Assembly (NCBI RefSeq): GCF_017744045.1
Contig: NZ_JAGHRD010000001.1
DNA length: 64,000 nucleotides
Direction: 5' to 3' (one strand)
Origin: Pelagimonas sp017744045
Lineage (GTDB): Bacteria > Pseudomonadota > Alphaproteobacteria > Rhodobacterales > Rhodobacteraceae
Shown here piece by piece: positions 17,490-26,710 of this stretch (position 1 is its first letter; each line of letters opens with the position of its first letter). Made by a program: the position numbers and the translations under genes. The notes under the pieces were generated by a model that had not been told where the DNA came from, did no database searches, and saw only the letters and a program-made list of their open reading frames with translations.

Positions 17490-18347
17490 ATGTCTTACGA
17501 CGATCCCAAAACGCTTGTGTCCACCAGCTGGCTGGCGAAACATATCAAAGACCCCGACCTGCGCATTCTAGATGCGAGCTGGTATCTGCCCGCAATGGGC
17601 CGCGACCCAAAGGCCGAATATGACGCCGCGCATATTCCCGGGGCGCGTTTTTTCGACATTGATGATGTGAGCGACAATCGCTCTGACCTGCCCCATATGG
17701 TGCCGCCGGTGGAAAAATTCATGTCGCGGCTGCGTGCCATGGGAGTGGGCGATGGCCATCAGGTGGTGGTCTATGATGGGATGGGGCTGTTTTCCGCCGC
17801 CCGCGTCTGGTGGCTGTTCCGCCTGATGGGGCAAGAAAATATCGCCGTGCTGGATGGTGGTCTGCCAAAGTGGCAGGCCGAAGGGCGCGAGGTCGAAGAC
17901 CTGCCTCCGGTGATCCGCGACCGCCATATGACCGTGCGCCGTCAGGCCCATATGGTCAAAGATGTGACACAGGTCTCGGCGGCTTCAAAACTGAAAGATC
18001 ACGAGATCCTGGATGCCCGCGCGCCGGGCCGGTTCCGCGGCGAAGATCCCGAACCGCGCGAAGGCATGCGCGCCGGGCATATTCCAGGGGCCAAAAACGT
18101 GCCCTTTGCGACGCTCTTGAACGCAGATGGCACGATGAAAGATCCCGATGGTCTGCGCGCGGCCTTTGCTGCGGCGGGCGTGGATCTGAACAAACCAGCC
18201 ATCACATCCTGCGGGTCCGGCGTGACCGGCACGATTATCAACCTAGCGCTTGAGGTGCTGGGAAAGCGCGATCACTCGCTTTATGACGGGTCCTGGAGCG
18301 AATGGGGGCAGTTCCCCACTCTGCCCGTCGCCACCGGAGAAGACTGA
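17490..18347 (+). CDS. sseA: 3-mercaptopyruvate sulfurtransferase
   Basis: A two-domain rhodanese of 285 residues. The N-terminal inactive rhodanese domain has STSWLAKHIKDPDLRILDASWYLP. The C-terminal domain carries the catalytic loop CGSGVTG with Cys241, the mercaptopyruvate-type loop rather than the thiosulfate type. It transfers sulfur from 3-mercaptopyruvate to thiols or cyanide, in the cytoplasm. Its TGA overlaps the ATG of the aminotransferase gene, which fits a shared role in cysteine/aromatic transamination since the aminotransferase could make mercaptopyruvate. Confidence 0.92.
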   Translation: MSYDDPKTLVSTSWLAKHIKDPDLRILDASWYLPAMGRDPKAEYDAAHIPGARFFDIDDVSDNRSDLPHMVPPVEKFMSRLRAMGVGDGHQVVVYDGMGLFSAARVWWLFRLMGQENIAVLDGGLPKWQAEGREVEDLPPVIRDRHMTVRRQAHMVKDVTQVSAASKLKDHEILDARAPGRFRGEDPEPREGMRAGHIPGAKNVPFATLLNADGTMKDPDGLRAAFAAAGVDLNKPAITSCGSGVTGTIINLALEVLGKRDHSLYDGSWSEWGQFPTLPVATGED

Positions 18348-19531
18348 TGTTCGAAACTCTCACAGAGCAACCTGCCGATAAAATCCTGCAGCTGATGCAG
18401 ATGTATCGTGAAGATCCGCGCGAGGGCAAAATTGACCTCGGCGTGGGTGTTTACAAGGACGCGACGGGCAAAACGCCGGTCATGCGTGCGATCAAGGCGG
18501 CGGAAAAGAAGCTGTGGGAAGAACAAGACAGCAAGGCCTATACCGGTCTGGCCGGTGATCCGGCCTTTGCGGATGCAATGATTGATCTGGTGCTGTCTGA
18601 CAGTGTGGCCCGCGAAAACATTGCCGCCGTAGCGACACCGGGCGGCACCGGCGCAGTGCGTCAGGCTTTCGAACTGGCGCGTTTGGCGAAATCCGATGTG
18701 CGTGTGTTCGTGTCCGATCCGACCTGGCCGAACCATGTGTCGATTCTGAAATATCTTGGCATTGAGGTTGTGACCTATCGCTACTTTGATGGCGAAACGC
18801 GCGGCGTGAACTTTGAGGGCATGGTCGAGGATCTGGCCAAGGCGGGCCCGGGTGACATCGTGCTGCTGCATGGTTGCTGCCACAACCCGACCGGGGCAAA
18901 CCTGAACCTGACCCAATGGCAAGAGGTCGTGGACCTGTTGAACAAAACCGGCGCGGTTCCGATGATCGACATCGCCTATCAGGGCTTTGGTGACGGATTG
19001 GAAGAAGACGCAGCGGCGGTTCGCTTGGTGGCCTCCTCTGTTCCGGAATGCCTGATTGCGGCGAGCTGCTCTAAGAACTTTGGTGTCTATCGCGAACGCA
19101 CGGGCCTGCTGATGTCGATTGCGGCGGATGCGTCCAAGACCAAGCTGAACCAAGGCACATTGGCGTTTTTGAACCGTCAGAACTACTCCTTCCCGCCAGA
19201 TCATGGGGCGCGGGTTGTGACCATGGTTCTGACCGATCCGGCCCTGCGCGCGGATTGGCAAGCCGAGTTGGAAGAGGTGCGGACCTCAATGCTGGGCCTG
19301 CGCGAGCAACTGGCCTCGGAATTGCAGCGCCTGTCGGGTTCTGACCGTTTCGGCTTTATCGCTCAGCACCGTGGCATGTTCTCGCGTCTCGGGGCCTCGG
19401 CGGAGCTGGTTCAGAAACTGCGCGAAGACCACGCGATCTATATGGTGGGTGACAGCCGTTTGAATATCGCAGGTCTCAACAAAACCTCGGTGCCGATCCT
19501 GGCAGAGGCCATCATTAAGGTTGGCATCTGA
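18347..19531 (+). CDS. Aromatic amino acid aminotransferase (class I, TyrB-like)
   Basis: A 394-residue PLP-dependent aminotransferase of the aspartate/aromatic group. It begins MFETLTEQPADKILQLMQ, shows GVGVYKD, CCHNPTGANL, and the PLP-lysine motif SCSKNFGVYRERTG with Lys243. The arginine substrate-binding region near the C-terminus is DSRLNIAG. It is translationally coupled to sseA by a one-base TGATG overlap. It could equally accept aspartate, and the side-chain specificity is not settled by sequence. Confidence 0.9.
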   Translation: MFETLTEQPADKILQLMQMYREDPREGKIDLGVGVYKDATGKTPVMRAIKAAEKKLWEEQDSKAYTGLAGDPAFADAMIDLVLSDSVARENIAAVATPGGTGAVRQAFELARLAKSDVRVFVSDPTWPNHVSILKYLGIEVVTYRYFDGETRGVNFEGMVEDLAKAGPGDIVLLHGCCHNPTGANLNLTQWQEVVDLLNKTGAVPMIDIAYQGFGDGLEEDAAAVRLVASSVPECLIAASCSKNFGVYRERTGLLMSIAADASKTKLNQGTLAFLNRQNYSFPPDHGARVVTMVLTDPALRADWQAELEEVRTSMLGLREQLASELQRLSGSDRFGFIAQHRGMFSRLGASAELVQKLREDHAIYMVGDSRLNIAGLNKTSVPILAEAIIKVGI

Positions 19532-19576
19532 TCCAACTGTCAAAAGGTGCGGGCCAAGGCCCGCGCTTGATATCTC

Positions 19577-19599
19577 AGCCCCCGCCTTGTGCGGGGGCT
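19577..19599. terminator. Terminator hairpin downstream of aminotransferase
   Basis: AGCCCCCGC-CTTGT-GCGGGGGCT, a 9-bp perfect stem followed by TCGTGTTT, 45 bases after the aminotransferase stop. Confidence 0.75.
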
Positions 19600-19675
19600 T
19601 CGTGTTTGGCGCATTTGGCGGATGGAGGCGCGAGATAGGACTGATGGCCTTTTTGCTTTGAACTGGGAAGCCTCC

Positions 19676-19801
19676 GGCGGGAGTATTTGGAACCAAGAAG
19701 AAATACGGCCTTTGTTTCTTCTTGGCGGTAAGTACTCTGGGGGTGAATGGAGCCTTCAGGCTCCAGAGGGGGCTAGCCCCCTGGCCCGCCCGCCGCAGGC
19801 G
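19676..19801. repeat. Inverted TATTTGG-tail elements plus 64-bp two-hairpin repeat, copy 2
   Basis: The stretch has a forward element (GGCGGGAGTATTTGGAACC then AAGAAGAAA, 19676-19703), a reverse element (TTTCTTCTTGGCGGTAAG then TACTCTGGGGG, 19715-19743), and from about 19738 to 19801 the same 64-bp two-hairpin module found at 5798-5861. The module contains GGAGCCTTCAGGCTCC and GGGGGCTAGCCCCC. It carries the stop codon of dnaE2 on the minus strand. Confidence 0.9.
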
Positions 19802-22695
19802 TTTGGGGTCAGGATATGGCGCAGCAGGGCAACGGGATGGCTGCGCAAGGAGAGACGGGTAGAGACGTAGTCTTCGACCACGTGTTCGCCCAAGGTCATG
19901 GCAGGGAGCCGGGTTTTGGGTTCAAAAATCGCCTCCCCATCCAGATCGCGGGCGAAAAGCGGCAATTCGGGGCCTTTGGCCAGGGCCTTGGTGTCCCATT
20001 GCGCCTCGCGCCGCGCCTGTCCGGTATCAGCAAAGACATCGGCTTCGGCGAGGCGGGTCAGGATCTCCGGGGACAGGCCCGCCTTGCGCCAGACATCGCG
20101 CACGGAGTGATAGCCATTGCCACGCGCGGCGGTGATCCAGCTGGCATCTTCTTCGCGGATACCCTTGATCTGGCGAAAGCCCAGGCGCAGGGCCAGACCA
20201 CCATTTTCATCCGGCTCCATCATATTGTCCCAAAAGCTGGCATTGATGCAGACCGGGCGCACCTCGACCCCGTGTTCGCGCGCATCGCGCACGATCTGGG
20301 CCGGGGCGTAGAAGCCCATGGGCTGCGCGTTCAACAGCGCGCAGGCAAAGATACCGGGATGGTGGCATTTGATCCACGCGCTGGCATAGACCAGCAGGGC
20401 AAAGCTGGCGGCGTGGCTTTCGGGAAAGCCATAGGACCCGAACCCTTCGATCTGGGAAAAGCAGCGGGCAGAGAAGTCTTCGTCATAGCCATTGGCGCGC
20501 ATCCCCTTCATGAAGCGGTTGCGGAATTCACTGACATTGCCGTGTTTCTTGAAGGTGGCCAGCGAGCGGCGCAGCCGATCTGCCTCGGAGGGGGAGAACC
20601 CGGCACCGATAATGGCGATCTGCATGGCCTGTTCCTGAAACAGCGGCACGCCCATGGTCTTGCCCAGCACCGCGCCGAGTTCGTCCGAGGGAAAGGTGAC
20701 CTCTTCTTCGCCATTTCGGCGGCGGATATAGGGGTGAACCATGTCGCCCTGGATGGGGCCGGGGCGGATGATGGCGACCTCGATCACCAGGTCATAAAAA
20801 TTGCGCGGCTTCATGCGGGGCAGAAAGTTCATCTGCGCTCGGCTTTCGACCTGAAAGACGCCGATACTGTCAGCCTGACACAGCATGTCATAGACGCGCG
20901 GATCTTCGGGGGGCAGGGTGGCAAGGCTGTAGTTGGGGCCGTGATGGCGTTCGATCAGGTCAAAGGCCTTGCGGATGCAGGTCAGCATCCCAAGGCTCAG
21001 CACATCGACCTTGAGAATGCCAAGCGCGTCGATATCATCTTTGTCCCAGCAGATGACGGTGCGCTCTTCCATGGTGGCGTTTTCGATGGGGACGAGTTCG
21101 TCAAGCCGGCCTTCGGTGATGATGAACCCGCCCACATGTTGTGACAGGTGGCGGGGAAAGCCGATGATCTCATAGACCAGTTGCAGGGTCAGTTGCAGCT
21201 GGCGATCCGTCGGGTCGAGGCCAATTTCGCGCATGCGGCTGGCCTCGAGACCTTTGGCCGAGAAGAAGCCCCAGAGCTGCGAGGAGAGCGCGCCGATCGT
21301 GTCCTGGGACAGGCCCATGGCGGTGCCCACCTCGCGGATGGCGCGTTTGCCGCGGTAATGGATGACGGTGGCGCAGAGCCCGGCGCGGTGGCGGCCATAG
21401 CGCTCATAGATGTGCTGGATGACCTCTTCGCGCCGTTCATGTTCGAAATCAACATCGATATCGGGCGGCTCGTCCCGCGCCTCGGAGACGAAACGTTCAA
21501 ACACCATGGTGCCGATTTCGGGTGAGACAGAGGTGACGCCGAGGCAATAGCAGACCACGGAATTGGCGGCCGAGCCGCGCCCCTGGCAGAGGATGTCGCG
21601 CGAGCGGGCAAAATCCACGATGTCGCGCACGGTGAGGAAATAGGGTTCGTATTTCAGTTTGGCGATCAGGGCGAGCTCGTGGTCGAGCATGGCGCGCACC
21701 TTGTCGGGGGCACCGGTGGGATAGCGCCAGCGCAGGCCTTCTTGTGAGAGGCGGGCGAGCCGTTCGGTGGGGGTTTCATCCTGGGTGATTTCCGAGGGGT
21801 ATTCATAACGCAGGGAGCTAAGATCAAACTGGCATGTCTCAAGCAGGTCGGCGGTGCGGGCAATGGCGGCGGCATGGGGGCCAAGGATCTTGTGCATATC
21901 CGCGCCCGAGCGCAGGCGTTGTTCGCCATTGGCCAGAGAGTTGCGGCCCAGCTTGTCGACGCGGGTGCCGGTGCGGATGGCGCTGAGCACATCGGCCAGT
22001 CGCCGCCGGGTACCATGATGCATGCGCGGGGCGGCGCTGGCGATTGTTGGGATATGGAGGCTTTGGGCGAGCTGTGCGTGATGGTCAAAGCGTTGCGTAT
22101 CTTGCCCGTCATAGCAGGGAGAGAGCGCAAGATATGTGTCCCGGGGTAGGCGGCGCGTCAGCTGTTGCGCCTGTTCCAGCCAATCATGCGCGCCGCGCGG
22201 CGGATGTTGCGTCTGTGGGGTCGGGTGCAGGATCAGGATCAACCCGGTCATGTCATCGGGCAGGTCAGACAGGCGGAGATCACAGGCCCCTTTTTCAGCC
22301 CTTGTACGCCCTGTGGTCAGCAAGCGGCAGAGCAGCGCCCATCCCTGACGGTTTGCGGCGAGGGCCGTGGCCTCGATCCCGTCGGAAAAGCACAGGCGTG
22401 CGGCGGGGATCAGGCGCGGGACATTGGTGATATGTTGTGAGGGCGGTGGCTGGATATGGGCCGGGCAGGGTGGCCCTATGACTCCATCACGCGCCTCAAT
22501 CTCGGCGCGTTCCTGAACAAGCCGGGCAATATCGCGCATCTTGGTATGGGCGCGCACGATCCCGGCCACGGAATTCTGATCGGCAATGGCAATGGCGCTG
22601 AGGCCCAGCAGGGCGGCTCGGTCCATATACTCCTCGGGATGGGAGGCCCCGGTGAGGAAGGTGAAGTTTGAGGTGATGCAGAATTCGGCGAACAT
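19756..22695 (-). CDS. dnaE2: Error-prone DNA polymerase DnaE2 (ImuC), C-terminally shortened
   Basis: A C-family polymerase of 979 residues for SOS translesion synthesis with ImuB. N-terminal PHP domain (MFAEFCITSNFTFLTGASHPEEYMDRA), polymerase core with the acidic PDIDVDFEHERREEV triad, and fingers (GVPLFQEQAMQIAI). It ends at about HPVALLRHILTPNA followed by 13 residues encoded by an intergenic repeat. The OB-fold part that follows this point in longer DnaE2 proteins is missing. The ATG at 22695 matches the family start. A frame open to 22851 is ignored. A one-mismatch LexA box lies 12 bases upstream. Confidence 0.92.
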   Translation of the reverse strand: MFAEFCITSNFTFLTGASHPEEYMDRAALLGLSAIAIADQNSVAGIVRAHTKMRDIARLVQERAEIEARDGVIGPPCPAHIQPPPSQHITNVPRLIPAARLCFSDGIEATALAANRQGWALLCRLLTTGRTRAEKGACDLRLSDLPDDMTGLILILHPTPQTQHPPRGAHDWLEQAQQLTRRLPRDTYLALSPCYDGQDTQRFDHHAQLAQSLHIPTIASAAPRMHHGTRRRLADVLSAIRTGTRVDKLGRNSLANGEQRLRSGADMHKILGPHAAAIARTADLLETCQFDLSSLRYEYPSEITQDETPTERLARLSQEGLRWRYPTGAPDKVRAMLDHELALIAKLKYEPYFLTVRDIVDFARSRDILCQGRGSAANSVVCYCLGVTSVSPEIGTMVFERFVSEARDEPPDIDVDFEHERREEVIQHIYERYGRHRAGLCATVIHYRGKRAIREVGTAMGLSQDTIGALSSQLWGFFSAKGLEASRMREIGLDPTDRQLQLTLQLVYEIIGFPRHLSQHVGGFIITEGRLDELVPIENATMEERTVICWDKDDIDALGILKVDVLSLGMLTCIRKAFDLIERHHGPNYSLATLPPEDPRVYDMLCQADSIGVFQVESRAQMNFLPRMKPRNFYDLVIEVAIIRPGPIQGDMVHPYIRRRNGEEEVTFPSDELGAVLGKTMGVPLFQEQAMQIAIIGAGFSPSEADRLRRSLATFKKHGNVSEFRNRFMKGMRANGYDEDFSARCFSQIEGFGSYGFPESHAASFALLVYASAWIKCHHPGIFACALLNAQPMGFYAPAQIVRDAREHGVEVRPVCINASFWDNMMEPDENGGLALRLGFRQIKGIREEDASWITAARGNGYHSVRDVWRKAGLSPEILTRLAEADVFADTGQARREAQWDTKALAKGPELPLFARDLDGEAIFEPKTRLPAMTLGEHVVEDYVSTRLSLRSHPVALLRHILTPNACGGRARGLAPSGA

Positions 22696-22706
22696 GGGTG
22701 AAGTAT

Positions 22707-22721
22707 ATTCACGTTTTGTTC
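22707..22721 (-). promoter_or_regulatory. LexA-like box of dnaE2
   Basis: ATTCACGTTTTGTTC matches GTTC-N7-GTTC except for the first base. It lies 12 bases before the dnaE2 start codon. Position and the perfect site in front of imuB make it a credible SOS operator. Confidence 0.65.
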
Positions 22722-22787
22722 TCGTGTGGAGTCTGTATGTTGCCCGCGGGAAAACCGAGAGGTTCCGCAGTGTTGACCGCGGTGATT

Positions 22788-22809
22788 GAGTATTTTTGCC
22801 AAGAAGAAG
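22788..22809 (+). repeat. TATTTTTGCC-tail intergenic element
   Basis: GAGTATTTTTGCCAAGAAG+AAG lies between dnaE2 and the permease gene. It is the bare tail of the dispersed element, without the GC-rich hairpin. Confidence 0.7.
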
Positions 22810-22828
22810 CCGAGGCGTTTCGCGCCCC

Positions 22829-23734
22829 TTATACTTGGCGATGAGGGGCAAAGAGCGCGGTTAGGGCCAGAATCAGGCCGGAGACCGTCGCAATCATGCC
22901 GGCGGCGGAGACGGAGGCAGAGGCTCCGAGCCAGAGTGGGCCGTAGCCTGCCAGCACATAACCGAAAATGGCTGAGAGCGCGGCGAAGAGCAGGGACCAG
23001 GCGACCTGAGACTCCAGCCGGTTTGTCATCAGGCGGGCGGCGGCAGGTGGGCAGATGAACATGGCGATCACGATGATCGATCCCACCGCATCAAACGCAG
23101 CCACAGCGGCCAGAGCGGCGGCGGTGACGATGGCGAGGCTGATCACGGTGGTGGGCAGGCCCAGCGAGCGGGCAAAGCCTTCGTCAAAGGTGGAGAGCTT
23201 GAGCGGACGCCAGAACAGCCATGTCAGCAGTGAGAGCAGCACCAGCGCCGCGCCCATACGCGGAAGTTCGGGGGGCAATGCAGCCAGGGCAATGGGATCA
23301 GTCAGTGAAGCCCAACCCACGGCGTCCAGCCAGATCAGGCTTTCCAGATTGCCATAAAGCGCGTGTTCCACATCCAGATGCACGCCGGATGTGTCTGATT
23401 GTTCCAACAGCAGCACGCCGCCAGCAAACATGGCCGTGAACACCACGCCCATGGCGGCCCCTGGTTCGACCTTGCCCAGGCGACGGATGGCTTCGATCAG
23501 GATCACCGCCAAAAGGGCAGCCCCGGCGGCTCCGACCATCATGGCGGTGGTGGTGATCACGCCCGTAACCAGAAAGGCCACGACAATGCCGGGCAAAACC
23601 ACATGGCTGATGGCGTCCCCGATCAGGGATTGGCGGCGCAAGAGCAGAAAGTTGCCGGGCAGGGCGCAGGCCATGGCCGCCAATGTACCAATCACCAGTG
23701 GCGGCAGGGACAGGGCGACAAATTCGAAACCCAT
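22829..23734 (-). CDS. Mn/Zn-type ABC transporter permease (second permease)
   Basis: A 301-residue inner-membrane permease of the ABC-3 family, with eight or so hydrophobic segments (LSLPPLVIGTLAAMACALPGN at the N-terminus; LTGLILALTALFAPH at the C-terminus). The conserved GDAISHVVLPGI segment is the coupling loop region. Its start codon overlaps the stop of the first permease gene, so it is the last gene of the four-gene importer operon. Whether the metal is Mn, Zn or Fe cannot be told from this protein. Confidence 0.9.
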   Translation of the reverse strand: MGFEFVALSLPPLVIGTLAAMACALPGNFLLLRRQSLIGDAISHVVLPGIVVAFLVTGVITTTAMMVGAAGAALLAVILIEAIRRLGKVEPGAAMGVVFTAMFAGGVLLLEQSDTSGVHLDVEHALYGNLESLIWLDAVGWASLTDPIALAALPPELPRMGAALVLLSLLTWLFWRPLKLSTFDEGFARSLGLPTTVISLAIVTAAALAAVAAFDAVGSIIVIAMFICPPAAARLMTNRLESQVAWSLLFAALSAIFGYVLAGYGPLWLGASASVSAAGMIATVSGLILALTALFAPHRQV

Positions 23735-24930
23735 CAGATCACCCCCTGTGGTTTCAGCCGCGTGTCGATCAGCGCCACCTGGTCAGCGGTCAGAACATCG
23801 GTGATCGGCGTCAACCCATCGTCGCGGTTGGCCAGCATGGCCAGTTCTTCGATGCGGCGCAGCTCTTGCCAGCGGGTTTCGTCCTGCAGGGCGGTGGCGG
23901 CGGCAATGCGGCCTGCATCCGTCGGTACCCCATCGGCGCGCATCATGCCGCGGGCGCGTAACATGCGTTGGGTCATGGCTTCGTAAACCGGTTGGTTATG
24001 AGCCAGGGCCAGCAGGCCCTGGCGCAGATGCACATCATGTTGCAGCCGGCGATGGCGCAGGGCCGAAGCCAAAACGCCACGCGACGGAGCCAGAAAAAGC
24101 GACAGGGCAAAGAGCGCAAAGGCCACCAAGACGATGATCGGGCCGGTGGGTAGGTCAGGGGCGGTGGCCGAAAGGGCCGCGCCGACATATCCCGACAGTC
24201 CACCAAACAGCGCGGCCAGCAGGGCGACGCGGGTCGCGTTTTCGCTCCAAAACCGGGCGGCGACGGCGGGGATGATCAGCATGGCGACGATCAGGATCAG
24301 CCCGACAATTTTGAGGCCCACCACGGTCACCGCCAGCACCAATACCATCAGCGCCATATCAATGCGCGCGGTATTAAGGCCCTGGACGCGGGCATAACCT
24401 TCGTCAAAGGCGGTCATCAGCATGGGGCGGCGCAGGGCGAAGGTGGCCAGCAAGACCAGCGCGCCTCCGGCAGCGATCACCAAAGCATCAGAGCGCAACA
24501 TGCCAGCGGTTGAGCCGAGCAAGAAGCCCTCAAGCCCCGCTTGGCGGCCCGATTGCATGGTCTGGATGATTGTCAGCAGCACGATGCCAAAGCCGAAAAA
24601 CACCGAGAGAACTGCGCCAATGGCGGCGTCTTCGGGCAGGCGGGTCTGGCGGGTAATCCAGTTGACGGTCCATAGACCGGCCCAGGCCGACAGGGCCGAG
24701 CCAATCATCAACCCCGGCAGAAACCGCCCGTCGCTGCCAAGTGCCACCATGATCAGAAAAGCCAGCGCGAGGCCGGGCAGGGTGGCATGGCTGACCGCGT
24801 CAGAGACCAGCGCGCGCTTGCGAAGGTAGAGAAAGGCACTGACCGCTCCGGCAGCCACGCCCAAAGCAGCAGAGCCGAGCGTCACCAACACGGCATTATA
24901 GCCGAGCTGCAATGTCAGAGCCTCAAACAT
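23734..24930 (-). CDS. Mn/Zn-type ABC permease with C-terminal DtxR-like winged helix
   Basis: A 398-residue ABC-3 permease, about 100 residues longer than usual. The membrane part ends at about residue 285 (LSLFLAPSRGVLAS). The extra C-terminal part (QPVYEAMTQRMLRARGMMR, then DGVPTDAGRIAAATALQDE and DGLTPITDVLT) resembles the winged helix and dimerisation helix of DtxR/MntR metalloregulators. It may sense cytoplasmic metal and gate transport. The gene sits between the ATPase and the second permease, with 3 bases separating it from the ATPase. Confidence 0.85.
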   Translation of the reverse strand: MFEALTLQLGYNAVLVTLGSAALGVAAGAVSAFLYLRKRALVSDAVSHATLPGLALAFLIMVALGSDGRFLPGLMIGSALSAWAGLWTVNWITRQTRLPEDAAIGAVLSVFFGFGIVLLTIIQTMQSGRQAGLEGFLLGSTAGMLRSDALVIAAGGALVLLATFALRRPMLMTAFDEGYARVQGLNTARIDMALMVLVLAVTVVGLKIVGLILIVAMLIIPAVAARFWSENATRVALLAALFGGLSGYVGAALSATAPDLPTGPIIVLVAFALFALSLFLAPSRGVLASALRHRRLQHDVHLRQGLLALAHNQPVYEAMTQRMLRARGMMRADGVPTDAGRIAAATALQDETRWQELRRIEELAMLANRDDGLTPITDVLTADQVALIDTRLKPQGVI

Positions 24931-24933
24931 GGA

Positions 24934-25728
24934 TCAGCCTGCGCGCGCCACCAGCCCGTCACCCAGCCGTCCGCCATAGGTGGCGTGCAGTGCGTCCTGG
25001 GTAAAGGCCTCGGCGACCGGGCCTTCGCCCATGCGGCGGCGGTTGATCAGGAACACACGGTCGAAATACTCTTCGACCGTAGACAGGTCGTGATGTACGG
25101 CGACAACGGTTTTGCCTGCATCGCGCAGCTCTTTCAGGACCGAGATGATCGCGGCCTCGGTGGCGGCGTCGACCCCGGCAAAAGGTTCGTCCAGCAGGTA
25201 CAGGTCAGCCCCCTGCGCCAAGGCGCGGGCCAGGAACACCCGTTGCTGCTGGCCGCCTGAGAGCTGACCAATCTGGCGATCTGCGAAATCTTGCATGCCA
25301 ACGCGGGTCAGGCACTCTGTCACCTTTGCGTGGTGGTGGCCGCGAATACGTGACAACAGGCCCAGCTCGTGATGCAGGCCCATCATCACCACATCGCGCA
25401 CTTGCGTGGGGAAATCCCAGTCAATGCTGGCACGTTGCGGCACATAGGCGATGCGTTTGCGCTGGCTTTCCAGCGGTTTGCCCCAGCAGGTCACGCGCCC
25501 GGCCAGAGGTGAGACAATGCCAAGCGCCGCCTTGAGCAAGGTGGATTTGCCTGCACCGTTGGGGCCGATAATGGCGGTCATACTGCCCGCTGCGATGGTC
25601 ATATCGACCGAGAACACCACCGGATCCGCGCCATAAGACACGGTTACCCCACGCAGGGCCAAAGGCGCGCCATCAAGGTTTTCGCTGACGATTTCGCCGT
25701 TTTCTGCTGCCAGTTCGACCGGTGTCAT
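24934..25728 (-). CDS. Mn/Zn-type ABC transporter ATP-binding protein
   Basis: A 264-residue ATPase driving the metal importer. Walker A is IGPNGAGKSTLLKA, the signature is QLSGGQQQRVFLARALAQGA, Walker B is LYLLDEPFAGVD, and the switch histidine is in VVAVHHDLSTVEEYFD. It starts 3 bases after the binding-protein stop. The cytoplasmic protein pairs with both permeases downstream. Confidence 0.94.
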   Translation of the reverse strand: MTPVELAAENGEIVSENLDGAPLALRGVTVSYGADPVVFSVDMTIAAGSMTAIIGPNGAGKSTLLKAALGIVSPLAGRVTCWGKPLESQRKRIAYVPQRASIDWDFPTQVRDVVMMGLHHELGLLSRIRGHHHAKVTECLTRVGMQDFADRQIGQLSGGQQQRVFLARALAQGADLYLLDEPFAGVDAATEAAIISVLKELRDAGKTVVAVHHDLSTVEEYFDRVFLINRRRMGEGPVAEAFTQDALHATYGGRLGDGLVARAG

Positions 25729-25731
25729 CGC

Positions 25732-26688
25732 TTAGACCTTTCCGCCCAGTTTGCCATTCAATCCTTGCAAGGGCACATCAACGCCCAAAGCCCCGGCGAT
25801 CATGGTCGCGTTGTGATCAATCATGCCGATATAGGTGCCTTCATAGCTGCCCGGTTCGCCCATCGCGTCCGAGAACAGCTCGCCGCCGATCTTGACCTCA
25901 TGGCCTTGCGCGGCAGCCCCTTCGATCAGGGCGCGAATGTTGCGATCCGAGACCGAGCTTTCGACAAAGACCGCGCCGATCTTGCGGGTGACGATGTCGT
26001 CAACCAGCGTGCGGATGCGTTCCAGCCCGGCTTCGGATTCGGTCGAGATGCCCTGAATACCTTTGACCTCAAACCCATAGGCCGCGCCGAAATAGCCAAA
26101 GGCGTCATGGGCCGAAATCAGCACGCGGGATTGTTCGGGCACCTGTGCCAGCACATCACTTGCATAGCTGCCGACCTTGGCGATCTCGGCCAGATAAGCC
26201 TCGGTATTCGCGGTAAAGGCGTCAGCGGCTTCGGGGCGCTGCGCAATCATGGCGTCGCGGGTGGCGGTGACCGCATGGGTCCACAGTTCTGGCACCATCC
26301 AGATATGCGGGTCCGAGCGGTTTTCGTAATCTTCGTGATGCAGCAGCTGATCCGCAGGGGCCGCCTCGGCCACGGCGGTGACGGGCACGCGTTTGGCAAG
26401 GCTGTGCATGAAATCTTCGAGCTGCGCTTCGAGATACAGACCATTCCACAGCACCAGATCGGCGCGGGTCATGGCAACAATGTCCGAGCGGGTCTGGCGA
26501 TAGCCATGCGGGTCAACGCCCGGCCCCATCAGCGCCTGAACTTCAACCAAGTCATCGCCAATGGCGCGGGCGGCATCGGCCACCATGCCCGTGGTTGCGA
26601 CAACATTCAGTGGCGCAGAGGCCAAAGCGCGGGTGCCCATCAAGGGGGCGGAGGCCAATCCGGCCAGAATCGCACGGCGAGAAAGCAT
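25732..26688 (-). CDS. Metal ABC transporter substrate-binding protein (SitA/MntC/ZnuA type)
   Basis: A 318-residue periplasmic cluster A-I binding protein. It has an N-terminal export signal with an RR pair (LSRRAILAGLASAPLMG). Expected metal ligands are His in GVDPHGY, His in SDPHIWM, His in SAHDAF and Asp in IDHNAT. There is no long His-rich loop as in many ZnuA proteins, which favours Mn or Fe over Zn. It is the first gene of the operon, whose promoter overlaps a Fur-family-like dyad at 26711-26727. Confidence 0.9.
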   Translation of the reverse strand: MLSRRAILAGLASAPLMGTRALASAPLNVVATTGMVADAARAIGDDLVEVQALMGPGVDPHGYRQTRSDIVAMTRADLVLWNGLYLEAQLEDFMHSLAKRVPVTAVAEAAPADQLLHHEDYENRSDPHIWMVPELWTHAVTATRDAMIAQRPEAADAFTANTEAYLAEIAKVGSYASDVLAQVPEQSRVLISAHDAFGYFGAAYGFEVKGIQGISTESEAGLERIRTLVDDIVTRKIGAVFVESSVSDRNIRALIEGAAAQGHEVKIGGELFSDAMGEPGSYEGTYIGMIDHNATMIAGALGVDVPLQGLNGKLGGKV

Positions 26689-26710
26689 AAAATTCTCCCT
26701 TTCACAGCAT

